This document shows, piece after piece, positions 17,574 to 26,085 of a stretch of 64,000 nt of DNA (position 1 is its first letter; the number at the start of each line of letters is the position of its first letter). The notes below the pieces were generated by a model, which saw only the letters and a list, made by a program, of their open reading frames with translations, made no database searches and was not told where the DNA came from. The position numbers were made by a program, and so were the translations under genes. This DNA comes from an uncultured Lachnospiraceae bacterium. Its GTDB lineage: Bacteria; Bacillota; Clostridia; Lachnospirales; Lachnospiraceae. The stretch spans positions 166,127 through 230,126 of the forward strand of contig CAJTLB010000004.1 in assembly GCA_910577045.1 (NCBI GenBank), in the 5' to 3' direction.

Positions 17574-18284
17574 CTACCCCAGTATTTGACGCTTATTCAT
17601 AAAATTTTTCCAGTATTTATCCATATTAAATCCCACTAATGTCTGTAGATACTCTGTATTTTCCTTAACCTTCTCAAAATCCCATAAATACCATTTTATC
17701 TCTTCTAATTTTCTAATTATCTCCTGACTAAAACGCCAACCAATTATTTTAGCTGGTACCCCCCCCACAATGGCATAAGCAGGTACTGATTTTGTAACCA
17801 CGCTGCCTGCAGCAACTATAGCGCCATTTCCTATTTCTACTCTATTATTAATCACTGCTCTTTCTCCAATCCATACATCATGCCCAATTTTTACTCCATA
17901 TTTTTTTAATCTATTTCCATTATCATCTTTAAATAAATCATATTCTCTTACAAATTCTTCATTAGAATAGATAAAATCACAATTAGTAAAATTTTGGTAA
18001 ATATGATTTCTGGCTCCTATAGTTACATTGGGCCCAATATTAACATATCTTCCTATAAATGTTGAAGATATACTACAATTTCTGTTACATCCACTATAAT
18101 AGCTAAAATAGCTTGCTTCCACATAAGAATTTCTACCTATTTTAGTATAATCTTCACAAATATTCTTAAGCCTTTCTTTTATTTCCCTCTTTTTTCTCCT
18201 ATATGTTGGTGTTATATAATATACACACTTTATAGGCTTATACAAAACTGGATATTTCTTAATCCATTTTTTTATATTTTTCAT
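17574..18284 (-). CDS. hexapeptide-repeat O/N-acetyltransferase
   Basis: 236 aa of the xenobiotic-acetyltransferase-like group. It has SSTFIGRYVNIGPNVTIGA, RNHIYQNF, VKIGHDVWIGERAV with the catalytic His region, then IGNGAIVAAGSVV and VGGVPAKIIGWRF. It probably acetylates a sugar of the repeat unit. A G8 run encodes GGV near residue 175. A slip there would garble the last 60 residues, including the C-terminal helix. The broken paralogue 15968-16608 shares the whole architecture. GAGGTT precedes the ATG. Confidence 0.85.
   Translation of the reverse strand: MKNIKKWIKKYPVLYKPIKCVYYITPTYRRKKREIKERLKNICEDYTKIGRNSYVEASYFSYYSGCNRNCSISSTFIGRYVNIGPNVTIGARNHIYQNFTNCDFIYSNEEFVREYDLFKDDNGNRLKKYGVKIGHDVWIGERAVINNRVEIGNGAIVAAGSVVTKSVPAYAIVGGVPAKIIGWRFSQEIIRKLEEIKWYLWDFEKVKENTEYLQTLVGFNMDKYWKNFMNKRQILG
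17759..17766. repeat. C8 homopolymer in intact acetyltransferase
   Basis: Eight consecutive C (G8 on the coding strand) at the VGGVPAK codons, matching the tract in the frameshifted paralogue. Confidence 0.9.
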
Positions 18285-18312
18285 AATTTAACCTCATATT
18301 ATATCAAATATT

Positions 18313-19152
18313 TTATAAAACATCTTTAATTAACTGATATACAGATTCTGCCATAATTCTATTCCCATTTTTATATATATGGCATGTATCCCAATAAATA
18401 TTTTTATGGCCATTATAAATATTTGTAAAATCAATTATATATTTTTTATCCTCAATAAGTTTCTTTACTTCCTCGTACCATTTTCTAATTTTATGTGGAT
18501 ATTCTTTATCTTTTGATGTATACTCTAAACCTGTTATCTTATAATCTCCATATACATATTTGGTTGTAGAATAGCCCAATATTTTATACCAAATTCAGTA
18601 CATACTGCATACATCATTCTCATATCGTCTCTCCACCATTCAGCATAAGACTTTTTATTTTCCAGTCCATAACCAACTTTTCTTATTTTATTCTTCATCC
18701 ACCCCCCGAATAATGTTTTTCTGATATTTTCAAATATAAGGATGTTTATCTACTAATTGTTTCTGATAATTAACCTTTATATTGCATACCCCACTTACAT
18801 TAATAACAATATCTGGTTTCTGTGGAATTACATCTCTTATTAATTTTAACAACTCCTGTGAAGAATTTACTTTTATCATTCCTCCACATAAAATTGATAT
18901 ATTCATACTATTTGTTTTTAATCTTTCATACAGATATTCTCCCCATGATTTACAAAATGCAAATGTTACATCTGATGTACTGTTTCCTAATATAACAATT
19001 TTTTATCTGCATTACAATAATCTCCCCATACAGTAAAACTTCCTATATCATCTTCTCTTGTATTATCTGTTATTAGAACTTTCTTTCCACCATATTCCAA
19101 CAAAATTTTTCTTGCCGAATGTAAACATCGAATATATCTATTACGAAATAAA
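18313..19152 (-). pseudogene. SGNH/GDSL-type hydrolase remnant with three frameshifts
   Basis: Reading leftward, the pieces are MAKYLFRNRYIR to GDYCNADKK, then (after a break in an A run near 19000) VILGNSTSDVTFAF to NYQKQLVDKHPY. After a break near 18740 comes IFENIRKTLFGGWMKNKIRK to FGIKYWAILQPN. After a break near 18550 the 3' end reads YGDYKITGLEYTSK to DTCHIYKNGNRIMAE. ILGNSTSD and the final D-x-x-H motif are SGNH-hydrolase-like (O-acyl esterase or transferase). The last piece (18313-18579) is open alone for 88 codons but has no good start. This is probably a decayed polysaccharide-modifying esterase. Confidence 0.65.
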
Positions 19153-19155
19153 TAT

Positions 19156-20250
19156 TTAGCCAATTTTTTTAACGTAATTTCTTATTTTCACCAGCTTTCG
19201 CTTAAAACTCAGTTCCTTTTCTTTCAATATAGTATTTATACAATACAAAATCTTATTATATAAGCTACACTTTATATCAGAAGCAGGATTGGCTTGCATC
19301 AAACTTTCTAACTCTTTACAAAAACCTTCTACTCCAACCTTTTTTATCAAATCTGATTCTAAATATTTTCTTGCCGCTTCAATATATTTTAAATATGTTT
19401 CTTCATCCATATTTTTTAAAAAATAATACATTTCATCTATGCTCTTAAATCTACGATAATCAATAAACACATCTTCTGGTACATATTCCCTTATGTTTTT
19501 ACTTCCATAATAAATTGGTACAATCCCTGCACAAATACAATCGTAGATTTTCTCTGACACACCTCCAATAGTATCTTTGATATTTTCAAATGCTAAAGCA
19601 AATTTATATTTATGATACACTTCATTTTTATTATCTACTATTCCTTTATAATGATGATATTCCTCTTTTTTCCACCCATAACCATATAAATCAAACTCAT
19701 TTTCTATACTTTCAAAAAACTTAAATATTTTCTTCCTCTCGCTATATAACTCATTTTTATTCAAACTTGTTTTGTTTGAATAAATAGCAACCAGTAACTT
19801 TTTATTACAAAATGGAATATCTCCAAAACAATTTTTAAAAACATAGGGTAATGTATTCATTAAAAAAATTCTTTTATTATCAACAAGCTCTTCATTCCAA
19901 GTAATAATATATTTATAATACCGCAATAATTTTCTTACATTCTCTTTACTATGCATATGATTTACAACTTCTGGTTCACAAGCCCGATATATTAATTTAT
20001 TTTCTAGTCCTTTCATTAAAAATTTTCTGGTATATTTTTGATGTATTCCATTATGAATAATAATATAATCAATTTTCTTCCAATTATCATATCTATCAAT
20101 GGTTTCCATTTGATATCCATGTTTTAAAAACCATTCTCTCATTTCTTTCCATACTCTTGTATAAATATCTTCACCTGATCCTGTTTCTGATATTTGAAAC
20201 ATTCTGTTATTCAAGGCCCATTCACTCCATGGAAGTATAGCAATTTTCAT
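19156..20250 (-). CDS. GT10 family fucosyltransferase
   Basis: About 364 aa. The segment FALAFENIKDTIGG, followed by SEKIYDCICAGIVPIYYGS, is the conserved GT10 (alpha-1,3/1,4-fucosyltransferase) donor-binding block. KEEYHHYKGIVDNKNE precedes it as in that family. It should transfer L-fucose from GDP-fucose to a GlcNAc/Glc-type acceptor in the repeat unit. I set the start at ATG 20250 (MKIAILPWSEW), which has GGAGAAG just upstream; a start four codons earlier lacks a site. The C-terminal region is basic and could be membrane-associated. GDP-fucose supply is plausible from gmd and the fcl-like gene of the same cluster. Confidence 0.82.
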   Translation of the reverse strand: MKIAILPWSEWALNNRMFQISETGSGEDIYTRVWKEMREWFLKHGYQMETIDRYDNWKKIDYIIIHNGIHQKYTRKFLMKGLENKLIYRACEPEVVNHMHSKENVRKLLRYYKYIITWNEELVDNKRIFLMNTLPYVFKNCFGDIPFCNKKLLVAIYSNKTSLNKNELYSERKKIFKFFESIENEFDLYGYGWKKEEYHHYKGIVDNKNEVYHKYKFALAFENIKDTIGGVSEKIYDCICAGIVPIYYGSKNIREYVPEDVFIDYRRFKSIDEMYYFLKNMDEETYLKYIEAARKYLESDLIKKVGVEGFCKELESLMQANPASDIKCSLYNKILYCINTILKEKELSFKRKLVKIRNYVKKIG

Positions 20251-20272
20251 TTTCTTCTCCATTCTAAATTAA

Positions 20273-21139
20273 TTATCCTTCCAATCTTGTCCAATCTTTA
20301 CATATAATATGGGGTGCTTTATGATACTCTGGATTAAACCAAATATTTGGACTAATAACCTCTTTATCTTTATACTGATTCAACCATGCTCCCCACCAAC
20401 TAAAACTACTATTCGCAATTATATTATAATGACATTTTGTCATAAGATACATATCCAAGTAGTCATCTCTACCTTGATTCCAATCCACTATTGTCATATC
20501 ATCTCCTTTGTATTTCTGCCTTACCCAATCCACATCATTAGTAAAAATAAAAAAATGTACATTACCATATTTATTTCTTATATATGAAATAGCATTATCA
20601 TAATATTTATCTGTACAAATTCCACCATATAATTGTTTTGCCCTTCCTTGTAGGTAATCCCCTCTCCTAATATGGATACTAGCTGAATTATCACCTATTT
20701 CTAACAAAAGTTTTTCATTTTTACTTCCAATATTTTTTGGAAAAATCAATTCTTCTAATAACTTTTCTCTAATCTGTTGAAAATATAATTCACTTTGCCA
20801 GCAACCAACAAGATATATATTATCCTTTGACAATATTTCTTTTTGAAAATGTAAATTATAATCCTCTGTAAAGTATGTTTGCCTTTTTCCAAATATTTTC
20901 CTTCTAATTCTTGAGATAATCTGGTTAGATGAATCAGAAAGCCTTTTACAAGTCTCCATATCTGGTTGTTGTATATTAATTTTAGGGAATAATGTAATAT
21001 TATTCTTCTTTCTATATTCGTCTGTATCCAGTACAGATATATCTAAATACACTTCTTTTTCCATTTCTTGCAAATTTCTATATAAAGCATATTGAAATAA
21101 CTGATTTCCTAACCCTCCTAATATTTTAACAATAACCAT
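20273..21139 (-). CDS. GT11 family alpha-1,2-fucosyltransferase
   Basis: 288 aa, typical of GT11. It starts MVIVKILGGLGNQLFQYAL, contains SIHIRRGDYLQ (the HxRRxDY donor-binding motif shared with FUT8 and O-FUTs) and ends with ANSSFSWWGAWLN. This family makes H-type Fuc-alpha-1,2-Gal linkages or related structures. It lies 22 bp upstream of the GT10 start, so both fucose additions are co-expressed. Family is confident; acceptor unknown. Confidence 0.92.
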   Translation of the reverse strand: MVIVKILGGLGNQLFQYALYRNLQEMEKEVYLDISVLDTDEYRKKNNITLFPKINIQQPDMETCKRLSDSSNQIISRIRRKIFGKRQTYFTEDYNLHFQKEILSKDNIYLVGCWQSELYFQQIREKLLEELIFPKNIGSKNEKLLLEIGDNSASIHIRRGDYLQGRAKQLYGGICTDKYYDNAISYIRNKYGNVHFFIFTNDVDWVRQKYKGDDMTIVDWNQGRDDYLDMYLMTKCHYNIIANSSFSWWGAWLNQYKDKEVISPNIWFNPEYHKAPHIICKDWTRLEG

Positions 21140-21142
21140 CAG

Positions 21143-22258
21143 CTATTTCCTCTCTTTCAAATATTGTAAAAACAGTTCTCTATGTGCTTCACATTCTATA
21201 ATATTTTGTATTGCCAAATATTCCTCATCAGAATATCCAACATCTACATTTTTACCTAAAAGTTTATTCTTTAACTGTGCTCTCCAGTTATATCCATGAA
21301 TTGTACGCATATAACTAATACTTTTTTCCTTTGCAAATTCATTATAAGTCTCTTTTAAAAATTTTATATCTGTAATTTTCTTTGTCCTTTCTTTATATTT
21401 AGATAATATTTCTTCTTTTTTTTCTTTTCCTGCTAAACGTATCACACCCCGATTCTTTTCAAATGGATAATACGTAACTTCCTCCTTTGTTTCCAATAAA
21501 TCTATTTCAATCAACATTCCTTCATTCCAGAATTCATCTTCTCCGCCATCAAACACAAAATTTCCTTGTCCATATATAATCTTACTTTCACAATAATTTT
21601 CTTCACAGCCAATACAATGTGTATGCTGGCATACAACTAAATTTGCACCACTATCCACCATTTTGTGACAAACCCGTTGTAACATAGGACTTGGATAACG
21701 ATAATATTCCTTACCACCATGATACAACACAATTAAATAATTACATTTTTCTCTCAAATGCTTTATATCATCAAACATTGCTAAATAATCTACTGGATTA
21801 GCACCTGCACATTCTTCACTAGCACTTGCAAATTCATTTTCCACACATACGTAAACTCCTATTTTTATTTCCTTCTCTATTATTACAGGTTTTTTCGCCT
21901 CATATATATTTTTTCCAACACCTAAATATGGTATATTAGATTTAGATAACAAAGAAACTGTATCCTTTAATCCTTGCACCCCATAATCCATAATATGATT
22001 ATTTGCAAGTGTAATTAATGTTGGTTCTAATGCTTTTATGCCGTTTATAGCCCTAGTATCTATTTTTATATTAGGACCCGATTTCCGAATTTTTTTCTCA
22101 TATCCTGTTATTGGCGCTTCTAAATTAAATAATCGTATATCTGCGCCTTTCCATACTTTTACTAATTCGTCACCCATTAACTGTAAAATATTTCCTTCCA
22201 TAAACCATTTTATATTTGATTGCGTTGGTACTAAATCTCCAGCAATTATAATTTTCAT
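21143..22258 (-). CDS. CapA-family metallophosphatase-like protein (copy 1)
   Basis: 371 aa of the CapA/PgsA family. It has IIAGDLVPTQSN, RLFNLEAPIT, LITLANNHIMDYGVQGLKD, VLYHGGKEYYRYPS, VCQHTHCIGC and KIIYGQGNFVFDG, the metal-binding Asp/Asn/His set of calcineurin-like folds. CapA proteins act in poly-gamma-glutamate and related capsules. Here the next gene downstream is a TupA-like ATP-grasp protein, and the same pair recurs at 31.4-33.4 kb. I infer a paired modification module, possibly attaching an amino acid or peptide to the glycan. No signal peptide is seen. Confidence 0.8.
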   Translation of the reverse strand: MKIIIAGDLVPTQSNIKWFMEGNILQLMGDELVKVWKGADIRLFNLEAPITGYEKKIRKSGPNIKIDTRAINGIKALEPTLITLANNHIMDYGVQGLKDTVSLLSKSNIPYLGVGKNIYEAKKPVIIEKEIKIGVYVCVENEFASASEECAGANPVDYLAMFDDIKHLREKCNYLIVLYHGGKEYYRYPSPMLQRVCHKMVDSGANLVVCQHTHCIGCEENYCESKIIYGQGNFVFDGGEDEFWNEGMLIEIDLLETKEEVTYYPFEKNRGVIRLAGKEKKEEILSKYKERTKKITDIKFLKETYNEFAKEKSISYMRTIHGYNWRAQLKNKLLGKNVDVGYSDEEYLAIQNIIECEAHRELFLQYLKERK

Positions 22259-22284
22259 GTTATTTCCACCTTATTACATTAAAA

Positions 22285-23205
22285 TTATCTTACACTATAA
22301 GCTAAATCTAAATTAATACAATCCCCTAACCTTTTCTCCATTACCTTTGATGAAAACTTCTCATATCCACTTCCATGATAAAATGTTAATTCTCCAAAAT
22401 AAATTCTTTCCCGAATAACATATAAATCTACACGAACATGGGGTAAACCAACTGAAAGTTTGGATGCTATATTTAACATTTCTTCTAAGACAACTGGTTT
22501 TTCTATTTGAACTTTATTATCATTTGGATATTCAATACTCTCATTAATATATTCCCAATTACAAGTATATAAATTACGTCTATGATTATGGAACCGATCA
22601 AAGTCTACTTGGATTAATTTCACTTGCCCATTAAAACAAAATAACTTATAATCCTTTAATTCATTCCCTGATTCATCTGTCATTTTCTTTTCCGCTATTA
22701 TCATTCTTTTACAATATTTATATGGCCATTCCCTACTTATTTTATAATAATTTGTCCTTAATCTTTTATTAAAAAAATTTTTTGCCTGTCCAGATATATT
22801 CCTACTATTTTTATCCACTATATAAACTCCACCAGAATCATGTGTACTTTTCAGCACAAACTGTTCAGGTAATTTTTTAAAATCAATCTGTTCAGGAGAA
22901 TCCCAGCATCCAATAATTGGAATCAAATACTCTTCTCCTATTTTTTCCTTTATATATTCTCTTACTTCATATTTGTTTACTAACTTTGTATAAAGAGGAT
23001 TCCTATCATATAGCTTTAACCATTGTAACTTTTCATTAAATGTCTCCATATGCTTTAAATTAAGATTTTTTCCTGTTTTACACTTATATTTTAGTTTAAT
23101 ATATTGTTTATCAGACAAAAAATTAAAAAATCCCTTTGAAAAAATATATTCTATTACAATAAAAGGATTAAAAAATACCTTCCTTATTTTTGTGATAATT
23201 CCCAT
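22285..23205 (-). CDS. TupA-like ATP-grasp protein (copy 1)
   Basis: 306 aa of the TupA-type ATP-grasp family often mislabelled as glycosyltransferase. It shows YKCKTGKNLNLKHMETFNEK, LQWLKLYDRNPLYTKLVNKY, FVLKSTHDSGGVYIV (ATP-grasp Lys and glycine loop), DYKLFCFNGQVKLIQVD and LPHVRVDLYVIRERIYFGE (metal ligands). The founder acts in teichuronopeptide synthesis in alkaliphilic Bacillus. By analogy it may form an amide between a sugar carboxylate and an amino acid. That substrate is inference. Confidence 0.8.
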   Translation of the reverse strand: MGIITKIRKVFFNPFIVIEYIFSKGFFNFLSDKQYIKLKYKCKTGKNLNLKHMETFNEKLQWLKLYDRNPLYTKLVNKYEVREYIKEKIGEEYLIPIIGCWDSPEQIDFKKLPEQFVLKSTHDSGGVYIVDKNSRNISGQAKNFFNKRLRTNYYKISREWPYKYCKRMIIAEKKMTDESGNELKDYKLFCFNGQVKLIQVDFDRFHNHRRNLYTCNWEYINESIEYPNDNKVQIEKPVVLEEMLNIASKLSVGLPHVRVDLYVIRERIYFGELTFYHGSGYEKFSSKVMEKRLGDCINLDLAYSVR

Positions 23206-23216
23206 AAAAATCTCCT

Positions 23217-24209
23217 TTATATTTCGTGATTTTTAAGAGAGAATATAAAATATTTTAGTCTGTCCGGCCTAAATATTGTATACGTATATAAATATAAAAA
23301 ACCTGAAAAATCTCTACTACATTTTATTCTCCTCAATACTTTAACTATCCATAAAGTCAATAATTCTTTTTCTAAATATCTCTGATCGTAATAAGTTACT
23401 TTTTTATTCCATTTTATAACCTTATTAATAATTTCTAATAACTGTTTAAAATTAGATTTTTCCTTTTCTTCTATTGCAAGAAATTGTTTTATTTCTTCTT
23501 TTGTTAAAGGCATTTTCGCTGCTCTTATCTGTTTTACTTTAACTTGATATGCGTACCTGTCTTGTTCTTCTTTACATTTAATAGATATTTGTTCTTTATG
23601 GACACGATATTCTAATAATGGCGTTTCAATATTTGCTATTTTCCCATATTTTACTACTTCTGCCCATAACGCATAATCTTGCCCCTTTTTTATATTTTCA
23701 TCATAGCATAAATTATATTTTTCCAAAAAACTTTTTCGTATCATTGCTGTAGGATGGATTACACCACTATTCCGAAAAATCATCTTCACTCGCCGATGTT
23801 CATGATCCATACATTTAATAGGCATTAATATTCTTTCAGTCCCTAACTGTTTTGCATAAGTTCCCAATACCACTATTGATTTATTTTTTTCCATATATTC
23901 ATATTGCATCTTAATTCTATCTATATGGGAAATATCATCAGCATCCATTCTAACTATATATTCCCCATTAGCTATTTTTAAAGCTTTATTTAAAGATACT
24001 GTTAATCCTAAATTACTATCGTTATCTACTCTTATAATACGTTTATCTTTATAAATTTCTAATATTTTTGATGTCTCATCTGTTGAAGCATCATTCACTA
24101 TTATAAATTCAAAATCTTTAAATGTCTGGTTTAATATACTCTCTATTGCCTTACATAAATATTCCTTTTTTGTATTATATACAGACATTATTACAGAAAC
24201 CTTTGGCAT
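23217..24209 (-). CDS. GT2 family glycosyltransferase
   Basis: About 330 aa, GT-A fold: MPKVSVIMSVYNTKKEYL, FEFIIVNDASTDETSKIL, NLGLTVSLNKALKIANGEYI, then the DXD motif in RMDADDISH. The longer reading starting at 24302 would overlap the methyltransferase by about 90 bp. ATG 24209 lies right after the methyltransferase stop and has AAAGGTAGAG upstream, so I prefer it. It adds one sugar to the undecaprenyl-linked repeat unit. Donor and linkage cannot be predicted. Confidence 0.85.
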   Translation of the reverse strand: MPKVSVIMSVYNTKKEYLCKAIESILNQTFKDFEFIIVNDASTDETSKILEIYKDKRIIRVDNDSNLGLTVSLNKALKIANGEYIVRMDADDISHIDRIKMQYEYMEKNKSIVVLGTYAKQLGTERILMPIKCMDHEHRRVKMIFRNSGVIHPTAMIRKSFLEKYNLCYDENIKKGQDYALWAEVVKYGKIANIETPLLEYRVHKEQISIKCKEEQDRYAYQVKVKQIRAAKMPLTKEEIKQFLAIEEKEKSNFKQLLEIINKVIKWNKKVTYYDQRYLEKELLTLWIVKVLRRIKCSRDFSGFLYLYTYTIFRPDRLKYFIFSLKNHEI

Positions 24210-24213
24210 ATTA

Positions 24214-24987
24214 TTACTCTCTACCTTTCTTTCTTTTTGCAATGCATATAATATATGGTGAAAAATATTTATTTGGAATATTAACACAATGTAATAACTC
24301 AAATAATTTTCTAATAAACAAAAAAATATACTTCATCACTTTTTTCTTATTTATCAATTCATTGTCTCTATTCGCCATAAATATATTTGATAAATAATAA
24401 TTATCATAGATTATTTGAAATTCATTATCCTCTATTTCTTTTCTTAATACATTTATATCCATTACTTTTAAATTATGAATATTCAAAAGTTCAGGAGCAA
24501 AAACCTTATATAATATATAATTAAATTTCCTAATATTAGGTAATTCTATAATTATATATCCATCTTCTGCAACTAATTTTTTATGTTTACTAAGTATATC
24601 ACTATAATTTTGAAAATGCTCAACGAATCCATATGAAGCTACTATATTATATTTTTTATCTAAATCCATTTTTCTAAAATCTTCTTCATACAGTTGAACC
24701 TGTTCCACTCCAGCTTTTTTTATATTCTTTTCAATTATCTTACAATTTATAAAATCACAACCAGATACTTGATAACCATATACTTTATTAAAAAATACCA
24801 TTATATTTCCTGGAGCACACCCTACTTCAAAATATTCTTTTTCACAGTTTTTTTCTTTAAGTTCAGGTATATGCTTCTCAATAATTTCTGAAAATATAAA
24901 TTTTTCTACTTTGGCAAAATTTCTTTTTTCTTTAGTCCAATATTTTTCCCAGAATTCCTTTTCATTTTCCATATTTGTCTCATACAT
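24214..24987 (-). CDS. class I SAM-dependent methyltransferase
   Basis: 257 aa. YFEVGCAPGNIMVFF is the SAM-binding motif I, with acidic and aromatic motifs following in VQLYEEDFRKMD and YNIVASYGFVEHFQNYS. DGYIIIELPNIRKFNY is motif IV-like. It probably methylates a sugar hydroxyl or the non-reducing end of the chain, which can also act as a length cap. It begins 7 bp after the DUF2304 stop and ends just before the GT2 ATG. Confidence 0.78.
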   Translation of the reverse strand: MYETNMENEKEFWEKYWTKEKRNFAKVEKFIFSEIIEKHIPELKEKNCEKEYFEVGCAPGNIMVFFNKVYGYQVSGCDFINCKIIEKNIKKAGVEQVQLYEEDFRKMDLDKKYNIVASYGFVEHFQNYSDILSKHKKLVAEDGYIIIELPNIRKFNYILYKVFAPELLNIHNLKVMDINVLRKEIEDNEFQIIYDNYYLSNIFMANRDNELINKKKVMKYIFLFIRKLFELLHCVNIPNKYFSPYIICIAKRKKGRE

Positions 24988-24994
24988 CTTAGTT

Positions 24995-25375
24995 TTAAAT
25001 TCTCAAACTAATTACCTTTCCCCCCCCCTTGCCCATTTTTTCATGTATTGCCAAATATTGTGTCAACACCATCAATTTATTTTCTAACTGTGAACATTTT
25101 ATTGACAACAAAAATATCTTTATTATTAACAAAAATAAAAAAAACAAAAAAACAAAATTTGCTGTAGACTCTATCTGTAATATTTCAGCAAAATAAACTG
25201 CCACTTGAGGAAATATACTTAAAAATATAATTACCCCAAAAAACAATATCCAATATATTGCTTCGGCAATTTTTATATTTTCTATAGCTATTTTCTTTAA
25301 CACAAAAACAATAGATAAAATAGATACTATCAATAAAATTATTCTTAATACATATGACATTTCGTACATTGCCAA
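24995..25375 (-). CDS. DUF2304 small membrane protein
   Basis: 126 aa with three hydrophobic segments: about 6-26 (VLRIILLIVSILSIVFVL), 38-60 and 72-92 (FVFLFFLFLLIIKIFLLS). An amphipathic tail follows (CSQLENKLMVLTQYLAIHE). DUF2304 proteins commonly pair with a DPM1-like GT2, as here: the next upstream gene is such a GT2 and the two abut. They may form a polyprenyl-phosphate-sugar synthase unit. A nine-G run encodes GGG in the extreme C-terminus. Confidence 0.8.
   Translation of the reverse strand: MAMYEMSYVLRIILLIVSILSIVFVLKKIAIENIKIAEAIYWILFFGVIIFLSIFPQVAVYFAEILQIESTANFVFLFFLFLLIIKIFLLSIKCSQLENKLMVLTQYLAIHEKMGKGGGKVISLRI
25020..25028. repeat. C9 homopolymer in DUF2304 gene
   Basis: Nine consecutive C (G9 on the coding strand), 33 nt upstream of the methyltransferase start. 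Slippage would change only the last residues and the stop position of DUF2304, which could alter coupling to the methyltransferase. Confidence 0.9.
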
Positions 25376-26068
25376 CTACCTTCTAAATATTTTTAAAAAG
25401 ATTATTGATATAAACATCTGTAACATATATTCAAAAGATTTTATTCCACTCAAATAACTTTTTCCAAATATCCTTTCTTCCATTTTTATATTAACTTCAC
25501 TAATATAAAAACCCTTATTTAAAAAATATACAAGAGCATCTGGTTCTGGCGCCAAATTTACAGAATTTCCTATTTCTTTCATAGCCTTATAATTATATAG
25601 TCTCATTCCTGATGTAGGATCTGATAGTTTTACTCCTGTAACCCTTTCAATTAAATAACTTAACATATAACTTCCTATTTTTCGAATTCCTTTCATAGTT
25701 CCTTTATTTCTGACTCCAATTACAATATCACATTTTTCGGCTACCATTTTATTAATCATTACATCAATATACTCTGGTTTATGCTGTCCATCTGCATCAA
25801 ATTGCAAACAAGCATCATAACAATTATTTAAAGCATATTTTATCCCTGTTTGAAATGCTCCTCCCAATCCCAAATTAATAGGTAAATTAATATAATTGTA
25901 TAAATTCATATTACAAATTTCTTCCGTTTTATCACATGATCCATCATTAATAATAATATAATCATACTGCGGAACCTTTTTTTTCAACAGATTAATTACT
26001 CTCTCTATATTTTTTTCTTCATTATAAGCAGGTATAATTATCAAAATTTTTATCTTTTTTTCATACAT
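25376..26068 (-). CDS. DPM1-like GT2 polyprenyl-phosphate glycosyltransferase
   Basis: 230 aa. ILIIIPAYNEEKNIERVINLL, YDYIIINDGSCDKT, NLGLGGAFQTGIKYAL and LQFDADGQHKPEYID (DXD) identify a dolichyl-phosphate-mannose-synthase-like GT2. SDPTSGMRLYNYKAM is also typical. It would load a sugar onto undecaprenyl phosphate. Next to it are DUF2304 and a DUF2142 multi-pass protein, a common trio for extracytoplasmic sugar decoration: the GT2 charges the lipid, a flippase turns it over, and a GT-C-like membrane enzyme transfers the sugar. Confidence 0.85.
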   Translation of the reverse strand: MYEKKIKILIIIPAYNEEKNIERVINLLKKKVPQYDYIIINDGSCDKTEEICNMNLYNYINLPINLGLGGAFQTGIKYALNNCYDACLQFDADGQHKPEYIDVMINKMVAEKCDIVIGVRNKGTMKGIRKIGSYMLSYLIERVTGVKLSDPTSGMRLYNYKAMKEIGNSVNLAPEPDALVYFLNKGFYISEVNIKMEERIFGKSYLSGIKSFEYMLQMFISIIFLKIFRR

Positions 26069-26085
26069 AATGTACCTTTTATCTT

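Noticed and set aside
18782..19036. 84-codon plus-strand frame
   Set aside because: It is antisense to the SGNH hydrolase remnant, whose own strand gives recognisable motifs.
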